Source: Pseudomonas sp. GV085
Lineage (GTDB): Bacteria; Pseudomonadota; Gammaproteobacteria; Pseudomonadales; Pseudomonadaceae
Assembly: GCF_003050925.1 (NCBI RefSeq)
Contig: NZ_QAOV01000007.1
Span: 186,001 to 250,000, forward strand
DNA length: 64,000 bases
Reading direction: 5' to 3'
Notes under the pieces: generated by a model
What the model was told of the DNA's origin: nothing
The model's input: only the letters and a program-made list of their open reading frames with translations
Database searches by the model: none
Position numbers and translations under genes: made by a program
Part shown: one piece after another, positions 1-8,250 of the stretch
Numbering within the stretch: position 1 is the first letter of the stretch
Layout of the letters: each line of letters opens with the position of its first letter

Positions 1-1715
1 CGGTCCTGGTGGTCGGTTCCGGGGCGGGCGCCCTGCTCGCCGCCAACCGTGCCCATGACCTCGGACTGAAGGTCATCATCATTGAGAAGAGTGATCGCTA
101 CGGCGGTACTTCCGCGTTGTCCGGCGGCGGCATCTGGATCCCCAACAACTCAGGAATCCAGGGGCTGGACAACTACGAACAGGCGCTGACCTACTTCAGG
201 GCCTGCACCAAGGGCCGGGTCCCGGAAGGGAAGCTTCGTGCCTATCTCGACTCGGCACCGGAAATGGTCGAGTACATGCGCCAGCAGATCGGGGTGAAAT
301 ACAACGCCGTCACTGGCTACGCCGATTACTGCCAGCACCTGCCGGGTGCCTCGGACAACGGCCGTACCATGTTCGTCGAGCCGGTGGATGCCGGAGTGCT
401 GGGAGATGACTTCTTCGCCCTGCGTGAAGCCGACATGGGCGCCAAACTGTTCGGTCGCATCGCTCTGGACTACTACGACGGCCAGTTGCTGGGCGCCCGC
501 GCCACGGGCTGGAAGCGCAAGATCTTCTCGCTGATCTGGAACTACTGGTCGGACATCGGCTGGCGCCTGAAGACCCGCCGTGACCGACGCGTCACCATGG
601 GCAACGCCCTCATCGCCGGTCTGCGCATCGGTCTGCAGGAACGCGGGGTTGAGCTGCTGCTCAACACCCGCCTGGAGCATTTCATTATCGAGAATGGCGT
701 CGTCCAGGGAGCGGTCGTCAGCCAGGACTGCAACGAGTACCGCATCCTGGCCAGCCAGGCGGTGATCGTCGCATCCGGCGGTTTCGAACAGAGCCAGCCG
801 CTGCGCACCGCTCACCTGCCGTGCCAGACACGGGTGGAGTGGAGCGTGACGCCCATGCACAACAACACCGGCGATGCGCTGATTGCCGGCCAGAACATCG
901 GCGCGGACACCGAGTTCCTCCACGAAGCCTGGTGGGCGCCGACCGTACGCATCCCGGCGGCGGACACGCCGAACGTGAACATGCGCAGCGCGCTTTTCAT
1001 CGAACGCAGCTACGCCCACAGCCTCTGTGTCAATCGCCAGGGCAGGCGCTTCGCCAACGAGGCCATGTCCTATAACGACTTCGGCCACGCGATGATCAAG
1101 GACGGCGCCAGCACCGGCGCAAACACACCCTGCTGGTTCATCTTCGATGCCAACTATCGCAAGAAGAACATCCTCGGCCGGATCATGCCCGGCTCGATCA
1201 TGCCGGACGCAAGCCTGCCTCCCGAGTGGTGGGACAGTGTGCTCTACCGCGCCGGTTCCATTGGCGAACTGGCCCACAAGATCGCTATCGATCCCGCCAC
1301 CCTGGAAAATACAGTGTCGGTCTTCAACGATTACACCAAGACCGGCGTCGACCTCGATTTCAATCGCGGTCTCCACAGCTTCGACCGCTTCTACTGCGAC
1401 CCCCGGCACCAGCCGAATCCGAGCTTGGGCGCGCTCGACCGGGCGCCCTATTACGCGATTCGCGTCGACCTCGGCGACCTCGGCACCAAGGGCGGCCTGA
1501 AAGTCGATCGCGACGCCAACGTACTGGACGTCGAGGGTCGCCCGATCCCCGGCCTCTACGCCATCGGCAACGCCTCGGGCGCGGTGACGGCGGACTCCTA
1601 CCCTGGCGCGGGCGGCACACTCGGCCCCGCTCTCACATTCGGCTACCGCGCGGCCAACCACATTGCCCGCTCCACGCAGCTTGCAGCCGCCACGCCGTCT
1701 GTGGCCCGCGTCTAG
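1..1715 (+). CDS. 3-ketosteroid-delta1-dehydrogenase-like FAD oxidoreductase (5' end outside window)
   Basis: The frame is already open at the window edge, so the true start lies upstream; about 570 codons are visible. It opens with a Rossmann FAD-binding motif (VGSGAGALLAAN) and an acidic/Lys loop (IIIEKSDRYGGTS). It ends with a typical FAD-binding C-terminus (GLYAIGNASGAV, then SYPGAGGTLGPALTFGY). In 3-ketosteroid dehydrogenases the Tyr and Gly of a YPxxG motif sit at the active site; YPGAG fits that spacing. Expected role is 1,2-desaturation of a 3-oxo ring, a step before ring opening. The isomerase homologue at 12410 supports a steroid-like substrate. It could instead be a fumarate-reductase-like or delta4-type flavoprotein; family sure, substrate inferred. 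Confidence 0.8.
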   Translation, partial: VLVVGSGAGALLAANRAHDLGLKVIIIEKSDRYGGTSALSGGGIWIPNNSGIQGLDNYEQALTYFRACTKGRVPEGKLRAYLDSAPEMVEYMRQQIGVKYNAVTGYADYCQHLPGASDNGRTMFVEPVDAGVLGDDFFALREADMGAKLFGRIALDYYDGQLLGARATGWKRKIFSLIWNYWSDIGWRLKTRRDRRVTMGNALIAGLRIGLQERGVELLLNTRLEHFIIENGVVQGAVVSQDCNEYRILASQAVIVASGGFEQSQPLRTAHLPCQTRVEWSVTPMHNNTGDALIAGQNIGADTEFLHEAWWAPTVRIPAADTPNVNMRSALFIERSYAHSLCVNRQGRRFANEAMSYNDFGHAMIKDGASTGANTPCWFIFDANYRKKNILGRIMPGSIMPDASLPPEWWDSVLYRAGSIGELAHKIAIDPATLENTVSVFNDYTKTGVDLDFNRGLHSFDRFYCDPRHQPNPSLGALDRAPYYAIRVDLGDLGTKGGLKVDRDANVLDVEGRPIPGLYAIGNASGAVTADSYPGAGGTLGPALTFGYRAANHIARSTQLAAATPSVARV

Positions 1716-1833
1716 TACTGCGTTTGCGGCATGACACCCAGGCCCGGGCTCATGAAAAATGAGTCCGGCATGGGCAACAAGTACCAGATACCTCGCAGTC
1801 GACCCATCCACGACTCAAAGAAGGAGCCCACCC

Positions 1834-2862
1834 GTGCTCGCGCTATTCAACGACGAACAGCAGATGTTTGAAAACTCAGCCAAACGCCTGGCGCAGTCCA
1901 TTGGCATCGCCAACCCGCATGATCTCCAGACCCGCGACGCCCAACGGGACTGGCAGAAGCTCACCGAAGTGGGCCTGCTCGGCCTGCGCATGCGTGACAA
2001 CGGCACGCCCCTCGCCTCCGGCGTGGAAGTCATGATCGCCGCCCAGGCCTTGGGCGAAACCCTGGTTCCCCAGCCCTTCGCCTCTGCCGTACTGGCCAGC
2101 GAGCTGCTCGCCCAGGCAGACGCCCCGTACGAACTGATCGAAGAACTCGCCGCCGGTGAAACCCGCTATGCGCTGCTGCTGGACCGCACTCTGGAGCGTC
2201 TGGCCGCCCCCGACGAAGTCGGCTGCATCGCCTGGGATTGCGAAGGCGCCGACTATGCCCTGGGCCTGGCCGATGGCCGCCTGGTGCGTATCAGCCTGCA
2301 ACAGGGTTTTGTTGCGGGCCACGATCCGGCCGACCTGACCCGCGCCATATTGCACCTTCGCACTCCGTATGGCGCAGCAGAGGTGCTCGGCCAACCGATA
2401 GACGCCGACGCCCTCAAACGCTGGTACGCCCTGGCCCTGACTACCGTGGCGGCGGACATCGTCGGCGCACTCAACGGCGCCCAAGCCGGTGCAGTGGCCT
2501 ACACCAAGGAGCGCGTGCAGTACGGGGCACTGATCGGCAGCTTCCAGGCCATCCAGCACCTGTGCGCGGAAATGCTCGTCCAGGCCCAGGCCGCCCACAG
2601 CATTACCTGCTACGCCGCCTGGGCGGTGGACCAACTGGACGCCGACGAGGCACTGCTGGCCGCCCGCACCGCCAAGGCCTACGCCTCTTCCGTGGCACTG
2701 CCAGTGACCGAAGCAGTGATGCAGGTCTACGGCGGCATCGGCCAGACCTGGGAGCACATCGCCCACGTCTACACCCGCCGCGCCCTGCTCGACGCCCGAC
2801 TGTTCGGCGGCGAGTCCCATCAATTGCAGCAGATCGCCGACGCCCGACTGGGAGCACGCTGA
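1834..2862 (+). CDS. Acyl-CoA dehydrogenase, first of a pair
   Basis: Predicted 342 aa, somewhat short for the family (usually about 380). I chose GTG 1834 because an AAGGAG lies just upstream; a longer frame opens at 1759 without support. The C-terminal helical domain is clear: RVQYGALIGSFQAIQH, then VYGGIGQTWEHIAHVYTRR, whose Glu falls where the catalytic base sits in many members. The stop touches the ATG of a second acyl-CoA dehydrogenase, suggesting a heteromer as known for steroid side-chain enzymes such as ChsE1-ChsE2, which act as alpha2beta2. Likely role is alpha,beta-desaturation of a steroid-side-chain-type acyl-CoA. The pairing is seen; the heteromer is inferred. Confidence 0.85.
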   Translation: MLALFNDEQQMFENSAKRLAQSIGIANPHDLQTRDAQRDWQKLTEVGLLGLRMRDNGTPLASGVEVMIAAQALGETLVPQPFASAVLASELLAQADAPYELIEELAAGETRYALLLDRTLERLAAPDEVGCIAWDCEGADYALGLADGRLVRISLQQGFVAGHDPADLTRAILHLRTPYGAAEVLGQPIDADALKRWYALALTTVAADIVGALNGAQAGAVAYTKERVQYGALIGSFQAIQHLCAEMLVQAQAAHSITCYAAWAVDQLDADEALLAARTAKAYASSVALPVTEAVMQVYGGIGQTWEHIAHVYTRRALLDARLFGGESHQLQQIADARLGAR

Positions 2863-3993
2863 ATGGACTACCGAGATACCCCCGAAGAGGCTAAATTCCG
2901 CCTCGAACTGCGCGAGTGGTTCAAGCACAACACTCCCGCCAACTGGCGCGAAATCACCGACCCGCAAGGCCTGCGCGCGCTGAGCAAGAGCTGGCACAAA
3001 GCACTCTACGCCAGCGGCTACATCGGCCTGAACTGGCCGAAGGAGTACGGTGGCCAGGGGCTGTCCGCAACTTTCGACGCCATTCTCAATGACGAAGCGG
3101 GCCGCGCCGATTCCCCTCGCCTGCCGGCGATGGTGAACTACCTTGGGCGGGCGATCTTCACCTACGGTACCGAGGAGCAGAAACAACACTTTCTACCCAC
3201 CCTGCTCAGTGGTGAGGTGCAGTGGTGCCAGGGTTTCAGCGAACCCGGTGCCGGCTCCGACCTGGCCTCGCTGCGCACCCGCGCCGAGCAGGACGGCGAC
3301 CACTACGTGGTCAACGGCCAGAAAATGTGGACCAGCGGTGCACTGCAGGCCGACTGGTGCCTGCTGCTGGCACGCACCGACAGCAACGCGGCCAAGCACA
3401 AGGGCATCTCCTGTCTGCTGACCCCGCTCGATGCGCCCGGCATCACCGTCAAGCCGATCGTATTGCACAGCGGCGAACCGGAAACCGCCGAGGTGTTCTT
3501 CGATGATGTGCGCATTCCCGCAAGCCAGCGCATCGGCGCGCCGGGCGATGGCTGGCGCATCGCGATGACGACGGTGTCCTACGAACGTGGCGCTTCGGAC
3601 ACCGGCTCCATTTCAGCGCTGCGTCGCCAACTTCGCGAGATCGAACAGATCGCCGCCGAGCGCGGCCTGCTCGCCGATACCAGCACCCGCCATAAGCTGG
3701 CGCGCGCCCATGTGGACATCGAAGCGCTGAGCCTGAACGTGGCGCAGCAACTGTCGCTGCGCCTGGCCGGACGCGATCCCGGGCCGGAAGGCTCAGTGGG
3801 CAAGCTGCTCTGGTCCAAGGCCGCCCAGTACACCCTGCATGTCGCGCTCGACGTACTCGGCGCCGACGCCCTGACCGGCAATGCCCCCCGCTGGCTGGCC
3901 GAGTACTTCACCTCGCGCCCGGTCAGCGTTTACGGCGGGTCCTCGCAAATCCAGAAGAACATCCTCGCCCGCATGCTCGACATGCCGCGCTGA
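2863..3993 (+). CDS. Acyl-CoA dehydrogenase, second of a pair
   Basis: 376 aa, full family length. Visible signatures are the FAD/substrate segment WCQGFSEPGAGSDLASLRTRA, the core NGQKMWTSGALQADW, and the C-terminal SVYGGSSQIQKNILARM. Its ATG abuts the TGA of the preceding dehydrogenase with no gap, so the two are translationally coupled. Together they probably form the flavin-dependent desaturase for a CoA-activated side chain, feeding the MaoC hydratase pair at 6934 and 7410. Substrate is inferred from context only. Confidence 0.88.
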   Translation: MDYRDTPEEAKFRLELREWFKHNTPANWREITDPQGLRALSKSWHKALYASGYIGLNWPKEYGGQGLSATFDAILNDEAGRADSPRLPAMVNYLGRAIFTYGTEEQKQHFLPTLLSGEVQWCQGFSEPGAGSDLASLRTRAEQDGDHYVVNGQKMWTSGALQADWCLLLARTDSNAAKHKGISCLLTPLDAPGITVKPIVLHSGEPETAEVFFDDVRIPASQRIGAPGDGWRIAMTTVSYERGASDTGSISALRRQLREIEQIAAERGLLADTSTRHKLARAHVDIEALSLNVAQQLSLRLAGRDPGPEGSVGKLLWSKAAQYTLHVALDVLGADALTGNAPRWLAEYFTSRPVSVYGGSSQIQKNILARMLDMPR

Positions 3994-4010
3994 CCAAAAG
4001 GAGCCCCATC

Positions 4011-4769
4011 ATGCGTTTGAACAATCGCGTCGCCGTAATCACCGGCGCTTCACAAGGAATCGGTCGCGCCGTGGCCCGCTGCTATGCGGCGCAAGGCGCC
4101 AGCGTGGCCATAGTCGACATCAACGTCAGTGGCGGTGAAGAAACCGCCGCGCTGATTCATGCCGAGGGCGGCAAAGCCCTGTTCGTGCGCTGCGACATTG
4201 CCAACCAGGTCGACGTCAACGCCGCCGCCGCCATCATCAAGGCCGAGCTCGGCCCCATCGATATCCTGGTGAACAACGCTGGCATCACCCGTCCGGCCAT
4301 GCTGCACAAGATGACCGGTGCCGAGTGGCACCAGGTGATCGATGTGCACATGCACGGTTCCTTCTACTGGCTACAGGCGGTGGTCCCCGACATGATCGAA
4401 CGCCAGTGGGGGCGCATCGTCTTCGTCACTTCCTCCACTGCGCAGAACGGCTCCATCGGCCAGATCAACTACGCCGCGGCCAAGTCGGCGATGCTCGGCA
4501 TGGTGCGCACCGCCGCCCGCGAGCTGGGCAAGTACAACATCCTGGTCAACGCCATCGCTCCGGCGGCGGCCACCGAGATGACCAAGACCATCATGAACGA
4601 CCCGAAATTCGCCGATGCCCATGCGGCAGCGCTCAAACAGCACCCGCTGCGGCGCTCGGCCGAGCCCGAAGAAATAGCCCCGGCCTTCCTCTATCTCGTC
4701 AGCGAAGAGTCCTCCTACGTCACCGGCCAGGTTCTGTCGGTGGATGGCGGCTCGATGATGGTGCGCTAA
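4011..4769 (+). CDS. Short-chain dehydrogenase/reductase (FabG/17beta-HSD type)
   Basis: 252 aa, classical SDR size. It carries the NAD(P) motif TGASQGIGRAVAR near residue 11, the NNAG motif, a catalytic Ser (FVTSSTAQNG) and YAAAK with the catalytic Tyr and Lys. The C-terminus VTGQVLSVDGG is the usual family ending. AAAGGAG precedes the ATG. In this operon it probably oxidises a 3-hydroxyacyl-CoA or a ring hydroxyl. The acidic end of beta2 (AIVDIN) suggests NAD rather than NADP. Exact substrate cannot be read from the sequence. Confidence 0.88.
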   Translation: MRLNNRVAVITGASQGIGRAVARCYAAQGASVAIVDINVSGGEETAALIHAEGGKALFVRCDIANQVDVNAAAAIIKAELGPIDILVNNAGITRPAMLHKMTGAEWHQVIDVHMHGSFYWLQAVVPDMIERQWGRIVFVTSSTAQNGSIGQINYAAAKSAMLGMVRTAARELGKYNILVNAIAPAAATEMTKTIMNDPKFADAHAAALKQHPLRRSAEPEEIAPAFLYLVSEESSYVTGQVLSVDGGSMMVR

Positions 4770-4802
4770 GCGCGCAAACCACCACGGAACAGGACAACGA
4801 CA

Positions 4803-6920
4803 ATGACTCGTATCGACACCGCAGCTCCCGATCTCGATCGCCTGCTGGCACCTCGCTCTATCGCCATGGTTGGCGCCTCCAACAACCTCTACAGCATCGG
4901 CGGCATGCTGTTCGCCAACCTCAAGCGCTCCTTCGGCGGCGCGCTCTACCCGATTCATCCCAAGGACGACAGCGTCCAGGGCAGCCCTGCCTACGCCAGC
5001 CTGCACGATGTACCGGGAACCGTGGACCTGGTAGTCATCGCGGTGGCCTGCCAGGCCGTCGAAGGCATCATGGAACAGGCCGTGGCCAAGGGCGTGGGTG
5101 GCGTCGCGCTGCTCTCTTCCGGCTTCGCCGAGGCCGGAGCCGAAGGGACCGCCCTGCAGCAGCGCATCGCAGAGCTGGCCAAGGCTGGCGGCGTGCGGGT
5201 GATTGGTCCGAACTGCATCGGCTACCTGAACATCGCCGGGGGCGTCATGGCCAACTTCGCCCTGACCCCGGACGAACCTTTGCCACCGGGCGGCGGTGTG
5301 GCGCTGGTTTCCCAGAGCGGTGGCTTTGGCTCCTACCTGACCACCAAGGGACTGCTCACCGGCCTGCGCCTTGGCTGGTTCGTCAGTACCGGCAACGAGC
5401 TGGACGTGAACGTCGCGGCTGTTTTGCGCTACCTCGTGGAGCGACCGGAAGTTCGTGTGCTGCTGGCGTTCAGTGAGACCCTGCGTGACCCGGAGGTATT
5501 CATAGAAGCAGCCCGGCGCGCCCAGGCGCTCGACAAGCCACTGGTGGTCCTCAAGGCGGGGCGCTCCGAAGCTGCGGCCAAGGCCGCCATGAGCCACACC
5601 GCGTCGGTGGTCGGTGCCGTCGATGTATTCGATGCAGTCTGCCGTCAGTACGGCGTGATCGTGGCTCACAGCCTGGAGGAGATGCTCGATCTGGGCATGA
5701 TCTTCCAGGACGGTCGCCGGGCGTCCGGCAAACGCCTGGCGATCATGACTGCCTCCGGTGGCACCGGCGTATTGCTGGCCGACGAAGCCAGTCTCAACGG
5801 CCTGGATATCCCGACCTTCCCCGAAGCGGAACAGGCACAGATGCTCAGTGTGCTGCATACGCCCTTCTTCGGCAGCGTTGCCAACCCCATCGACACCACC
5901 GCAGCGGTGAAGCAGGAGTCACTTTTTGCACTGCAGAACCTGGTCGCCCAGAGCCCTTCGGTCGACATGCTCACCACGGTCACCTGGGCTCGCGCCACCG
6001 AGGCAGCCAGGGAACTGGCCGCGCTCTACCAGCGCACCGACAAACCCATGGCTGTGCTGTCCACCGACCTTGTGGAGCCCTTGAAGCAGGCTGGCGTGCC
6101 GACCTACACCGATCCGCAGAGGATCGCCCGCTCGCTCGCCGCCCTGCAGCGTTTCTCCTCGCGACCGTCCCTCGCGGCGGACCACACCCGGGAACCCGAT
6201 GCCGAACGTGCCCGGCGCGCGCGGCAGCACCTGCAGTTACCCCAGGGAGAGCAGGTGCTGATGGAGGCCCAGGGTAAGCGCCTGTTCGCCGAGTACGGCA
6301 TCCCCATCACCCGTGAAGAGTGGGTACACAGCGAGGAGGACGCCATCGCGGCGGCGACGCGCATCGGCGGCAAGGTGGTGCTCAAGGTCATGTCCTGTCA
6401 GCTGCCGCACAAGTCCGACGTGGGCGCCATCCGCCTCGGTCTGCAGGGGCCGGATGCGGTGCGTGAAGCCTATGGAGACATGCTCGACGAAGTGCGGCGC
6501 CGGGCGCCCCATGCCGTCCTCGACGGCGTGCTGGTGCAGGAGATGGTACCCGCACGCATGGAGCTGACCTGTGGCTTGCAGCGCGACCCGGTGTTCGGCC
6601 CGATGGTGGCGGTGGGCCTGGGTGGCGTGCTGGTCGAGCAGTTGGCGGAAACCACGCTGTTGCGCCCGCCGTTCGGGCTCGAAACCGCCCGCGTCGCGCT
6701 CGGAAAACTGCTCCAGGGTCGCCTGGTCCAAGGGCGGCGTGGCCTCAGCGCCGAGGAACAGACGCAGATCGCCGCCATCATGATGGGCGTCGGCAACCTG
6801 GCCCTGGAGCTCGAGGAGATCAGCGAAATCGACATCAACCCGATCCGGGTCGACGACGGCAAGGTCTTCGCCGCCGACGCTCTGGTGGTGCTGGCCGGGT
6901 CATCCGGGCCGGCGCACTGA
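4803..6920 (+). CDS. ADP-forming acyl-CoA synthetase (acetate-CoA ligase family)
   Basis: 705 aa. An N-terminal CoA-binding Rossmann domain (SIAMVGASNNLYSIGG) is followed by succinyl-CoA-ligase-like domains (VSQSGGFGSYL) and a C-terminal ATP-grasp domain (from about residue 480; GGKVVLKVMSCQLPHKSDVGA, ending EISEIDINPIRV). His265, in AAMSHTASVVG, fits the phospho-histidine of NDP-forming ligases. The enzyme should activate a carboxylate with ATP and CoA, giving ADP and phosphate. It may charge the steroid-like acid before side-chain oxidation, or salvage short acyl-CoA. AMP-forming ligases are more usual for steroid acids, so this gene is noteworthy. Confidence 0.85.
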   Translation: MTRIDTAAPDLDRLLAPRSIAMVGASNNLYSIGGMLFANLKRSFGGALYPIHPKDDSVQGSPAYASLHDVPGTVDLVVIAVACQAVEGIMEQAVAKGVGGVALLSSGFAEAGAEGTALQQRIAELAKAGGVRVIGPNCIGYLNIAGGVMANFALTPDEPLPPGGGVALVSQSGGFGSYLTTKGLLTGLRLGWFVSTGNELDVNVAAVLRYLVERPEVRVLLAFSETLRDPEVFIEAARRAQALDKPLVVLKAGRSEAAAKAAMSHTASVVGAVDVFDAVCRQYGVIVAHSLEEMLDLGMIFQDGRRASGKRLAIMTASGGTGVLLADEASLNGLDIPTFPEAEQAQMLSVLHTPFFGSVANPIDTTAAVKQESLFALQNLVAQSPSVDMLTTVTWARATEAARELAALYQRTDKPMAVLSTDLVEPLKQAGVPTYTDPQRIARSLAALQRFSSRPSLAADHTREPDAERARRARQHLQLPQGEQVLMEAQGKRLFAEYGIPITREEWVHSEEDAIAAATRIGGKVVLKVMSCQLPHKSDVGAIRLGLQGPDAVREAYGDMLDEVRRRAPHAVLDGVLVQEMVPARMELTCGLQRDPVFGPMVAVGLGGVLVEQLAETTLLRPPFGLETARVALGKLLQGRLVQGRRGLSAEEQTQIAAIMMGVGNLALELEEISEIDINPIRVDDGKVFAADALVVLAGSSGPAH

Positions 6921-6933
6921 AGGAGTGAACGCG

Positions 6934-7413
6934 ATGGCAGATCAATCCCTGGTCGGTTACCAGTTCCCCTCGTTCCGCTTCAAGGTCGAGGAAGGCAAGA
7001 TCGCCGAGTTCGCCAAGGCGATCCTCTGTACCGATGCCTGTTACTTCGACCCCGAGGCGGCGCGCCAACAGGGCTTCTGCGCCCCGCCGGCACCGCCGAC
7101 CTTCAGCACCGTCTCCATGCACTGGCAACCCCCGCAGGAAGGCAACCCGCTCAACCTCGACCTCAAGCGCGTACTGGCCGGCGGCAATGAATGGGAATAC
7201 CTGCGACCGGTGCTGGCCGGCGAGGAATTCACCGTCCGCTCGCATATCGCCGACGTGACCTGCAAGCGGGGCGCCAAGGGCGAGATGACCCTGATCGTGC
7301 GCGAGACGGGTTTCTACGACGAACACGATCAACTGGCGCTGATCGCCCGCAGCACCATCATCGAACTGCCCCCGCCGCCGCCCATGGACGAGCACGAGGT
7401 ACTGCCCACATGA
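6934..7413 (+). CDS. MaoC-like N-terminal (FAS1-type) dehydratase domain protein
   Basis: 159 aa from ATG 6934, chosen because AAGGAG (6920-6925) sits eight bases upstream; GTG 6925 overlaps the ribosome site. The protein has the hot-dog fold pattern of MaoC N-terminal dehydratase domains (FDPEAARQQGFCAPPAPPTF, GGNEWEYLRPVLAGEEF). It lacks the G-D-x-N-P-x-H catalytic signature, which the next gene has. This resembles the ChsH1-ChsH2 arrangement, where one hot-dog subunit is catalytic and the other structural. Here the DUF35 part, fused to ChsH2 in mycobacteria, is a separate gene at 7870. Its stop overlaps the next ATG by four bases. Confidence 0.82.
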   Translation: MADQSLVGYQFPSFRFKVEEGKIAEFAKAILCTDACYFDPEAARQQGFCAPPAPPTFSTVSMHWQPPQEGNPLNLDLKRVLAGGNEWEYLRPVLAGEEFTVRSHIADVTCKRGAKGEMTLIVRETGFYDEHDQLALIARSTIIELPPPPPMDEHEVLPT

Positions 7414-7877
7414 ACAGCACAAACCACGACACTTCGCCTCGTTTCCAGATCGGAGACACCGCCCCCGTGCGCCGTGTCGGGCCGATCACCCGAACCGACA
7501 TCGTTCGCTACGCAGGCGCCGGTGGCGACTTCAATCCCATCCACCACGACGAGACCTTTGCCTGCCGCGCCGGCTACCGCAGCGTATTCGGCCATGGCCT
7601 GCTGACGGCGGGCATCCTCTCGGCCTACACGACTTCCTGGCTGGGCCTGGCGGCGCTGCGCAGGTACTCGGTGCGCTACGTCTCCCAGGTCTGGCCAGGC
7701 GACACCCTGATCCTCAGCGGCCGGGTTACCGCCATCGACCCCGAAGGCCCTGACGGCATGCAAGTGAACTGTGAACTGCTGGTGCAGCGCGAAGCAGCCA
7801 ACGGTCAGCGCCAGGACGTCCTGACGGCAACCGCCGTCGCCACCTACGACACCCCCGGAGGAAGCCAGAATGAATGA
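7410..7877 (+). CDS. MaoC-family enoyl-CoA hydratase
   Basis: 155 aa. The hydratase-2 signature is complete: AGAGGDFNPIHHDETFA, with Asp40 and His45 as the probable catalytic pair, followed by VFGHGLLTAGI. It starts in an ATGA overlap with the upstream hot-dog gene and ends inside the start of the DUF35 gene, so these genes are tightly coupled. Likely role is hydration of the enoyl-CoA made by the acyl-CoA dehydrogenase pair, giving the 3-hydroxyacyl-CoA that the thiolase-like protein at 8247 would cleave. The stereochemistry and substrate are inferred from family and position. Confidence 0.88.
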   Translation: MNSTNHDTSPRFQIGDTAPVRRVGPITRTDIVRYAGAGGDFNPIHHDETFACRAGYRSVFGHGLLTAGILSAYTTSWLGLAALRRYSVRYVSQVWPGDTLILSGRVTAIDPEGPDGMQVNCELLVQREAANGQRQDVLTATAVATYDTPGGSQNE

Positions 7878-8250
7878 TGTCCGCGAACCGGCGCCGTACC
7901 AGCGCTATCTCGAAGGCCTGGCACGGGGTGCCCTGGCTTATCAGCACTGCCAAGACTGCGATCAGGCAGTCTTCTACCTGCGCCCCTGCTGCCCTCATTG
8001 CGGCTCGGTGGAACTGGGCCTGCGCGACAGCCAAGGGCTGGGCACGCTCTATTCGTCCAGCGTGGTCTTCGACAAGGAGCACAACTACAACCTCGTGCTG
8101 GTGGACCTGGACGAAGGCTTTCGCATGATGAGCACTGTCCCGGGTTGCGATGCACCGCCCATTGGCGCCCGGGTCCAGGCGCGGGTGGAACGCCTCGATG
8201 GCCAGGAGCCGCGCGTGGTGTTCGACCTCAACGAAGGAGAACGACCATGA
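7870..8250 (+). CDS. Stand-alone DUF35 (zinc ribbon plus OB-fold) protein
   Basis: 126 aa. An intact zinc ribbon is visible: CQDCDQAVFYLRPCCPHCG, with CxxC pairs near residues 23 and 38. A small OB fold follows (GTLYSSSVVFDKEHNYNLVLVDLDEGFRMM). DUF35 proteins work as partners of thiolase-fold enzymes; in steroid side-chain cleavage the DUF35 domain of ChsH2 is required by the Ltp2 aldolase. The gene overlaps its neighbours on both sides, the downstream one being the thiolase-fold protein. The separate form, rather than a MaoC fusion, is the unusual feature. Confidence 0.87.
   Translation: MNDVREPAPYQRYLEGLARGALAYQHCQDCDQAVFYLRPCCPHCGSVELGLRDSQGLGTLYSSSVVFDKEHNYNLVLVDLDEGFRMMSTVPGCDAPPIGARVQARVERLDGQEPRVVFDLNEGERP

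Noticed and set aside
150..1811. 553-codon frame antisense to the KstD-like gene
   Set aside because: It is a shadow of a high-GC gene: no known motif, no ribosome site, and the + strand frame has clear flavoprotein motifs end to end.
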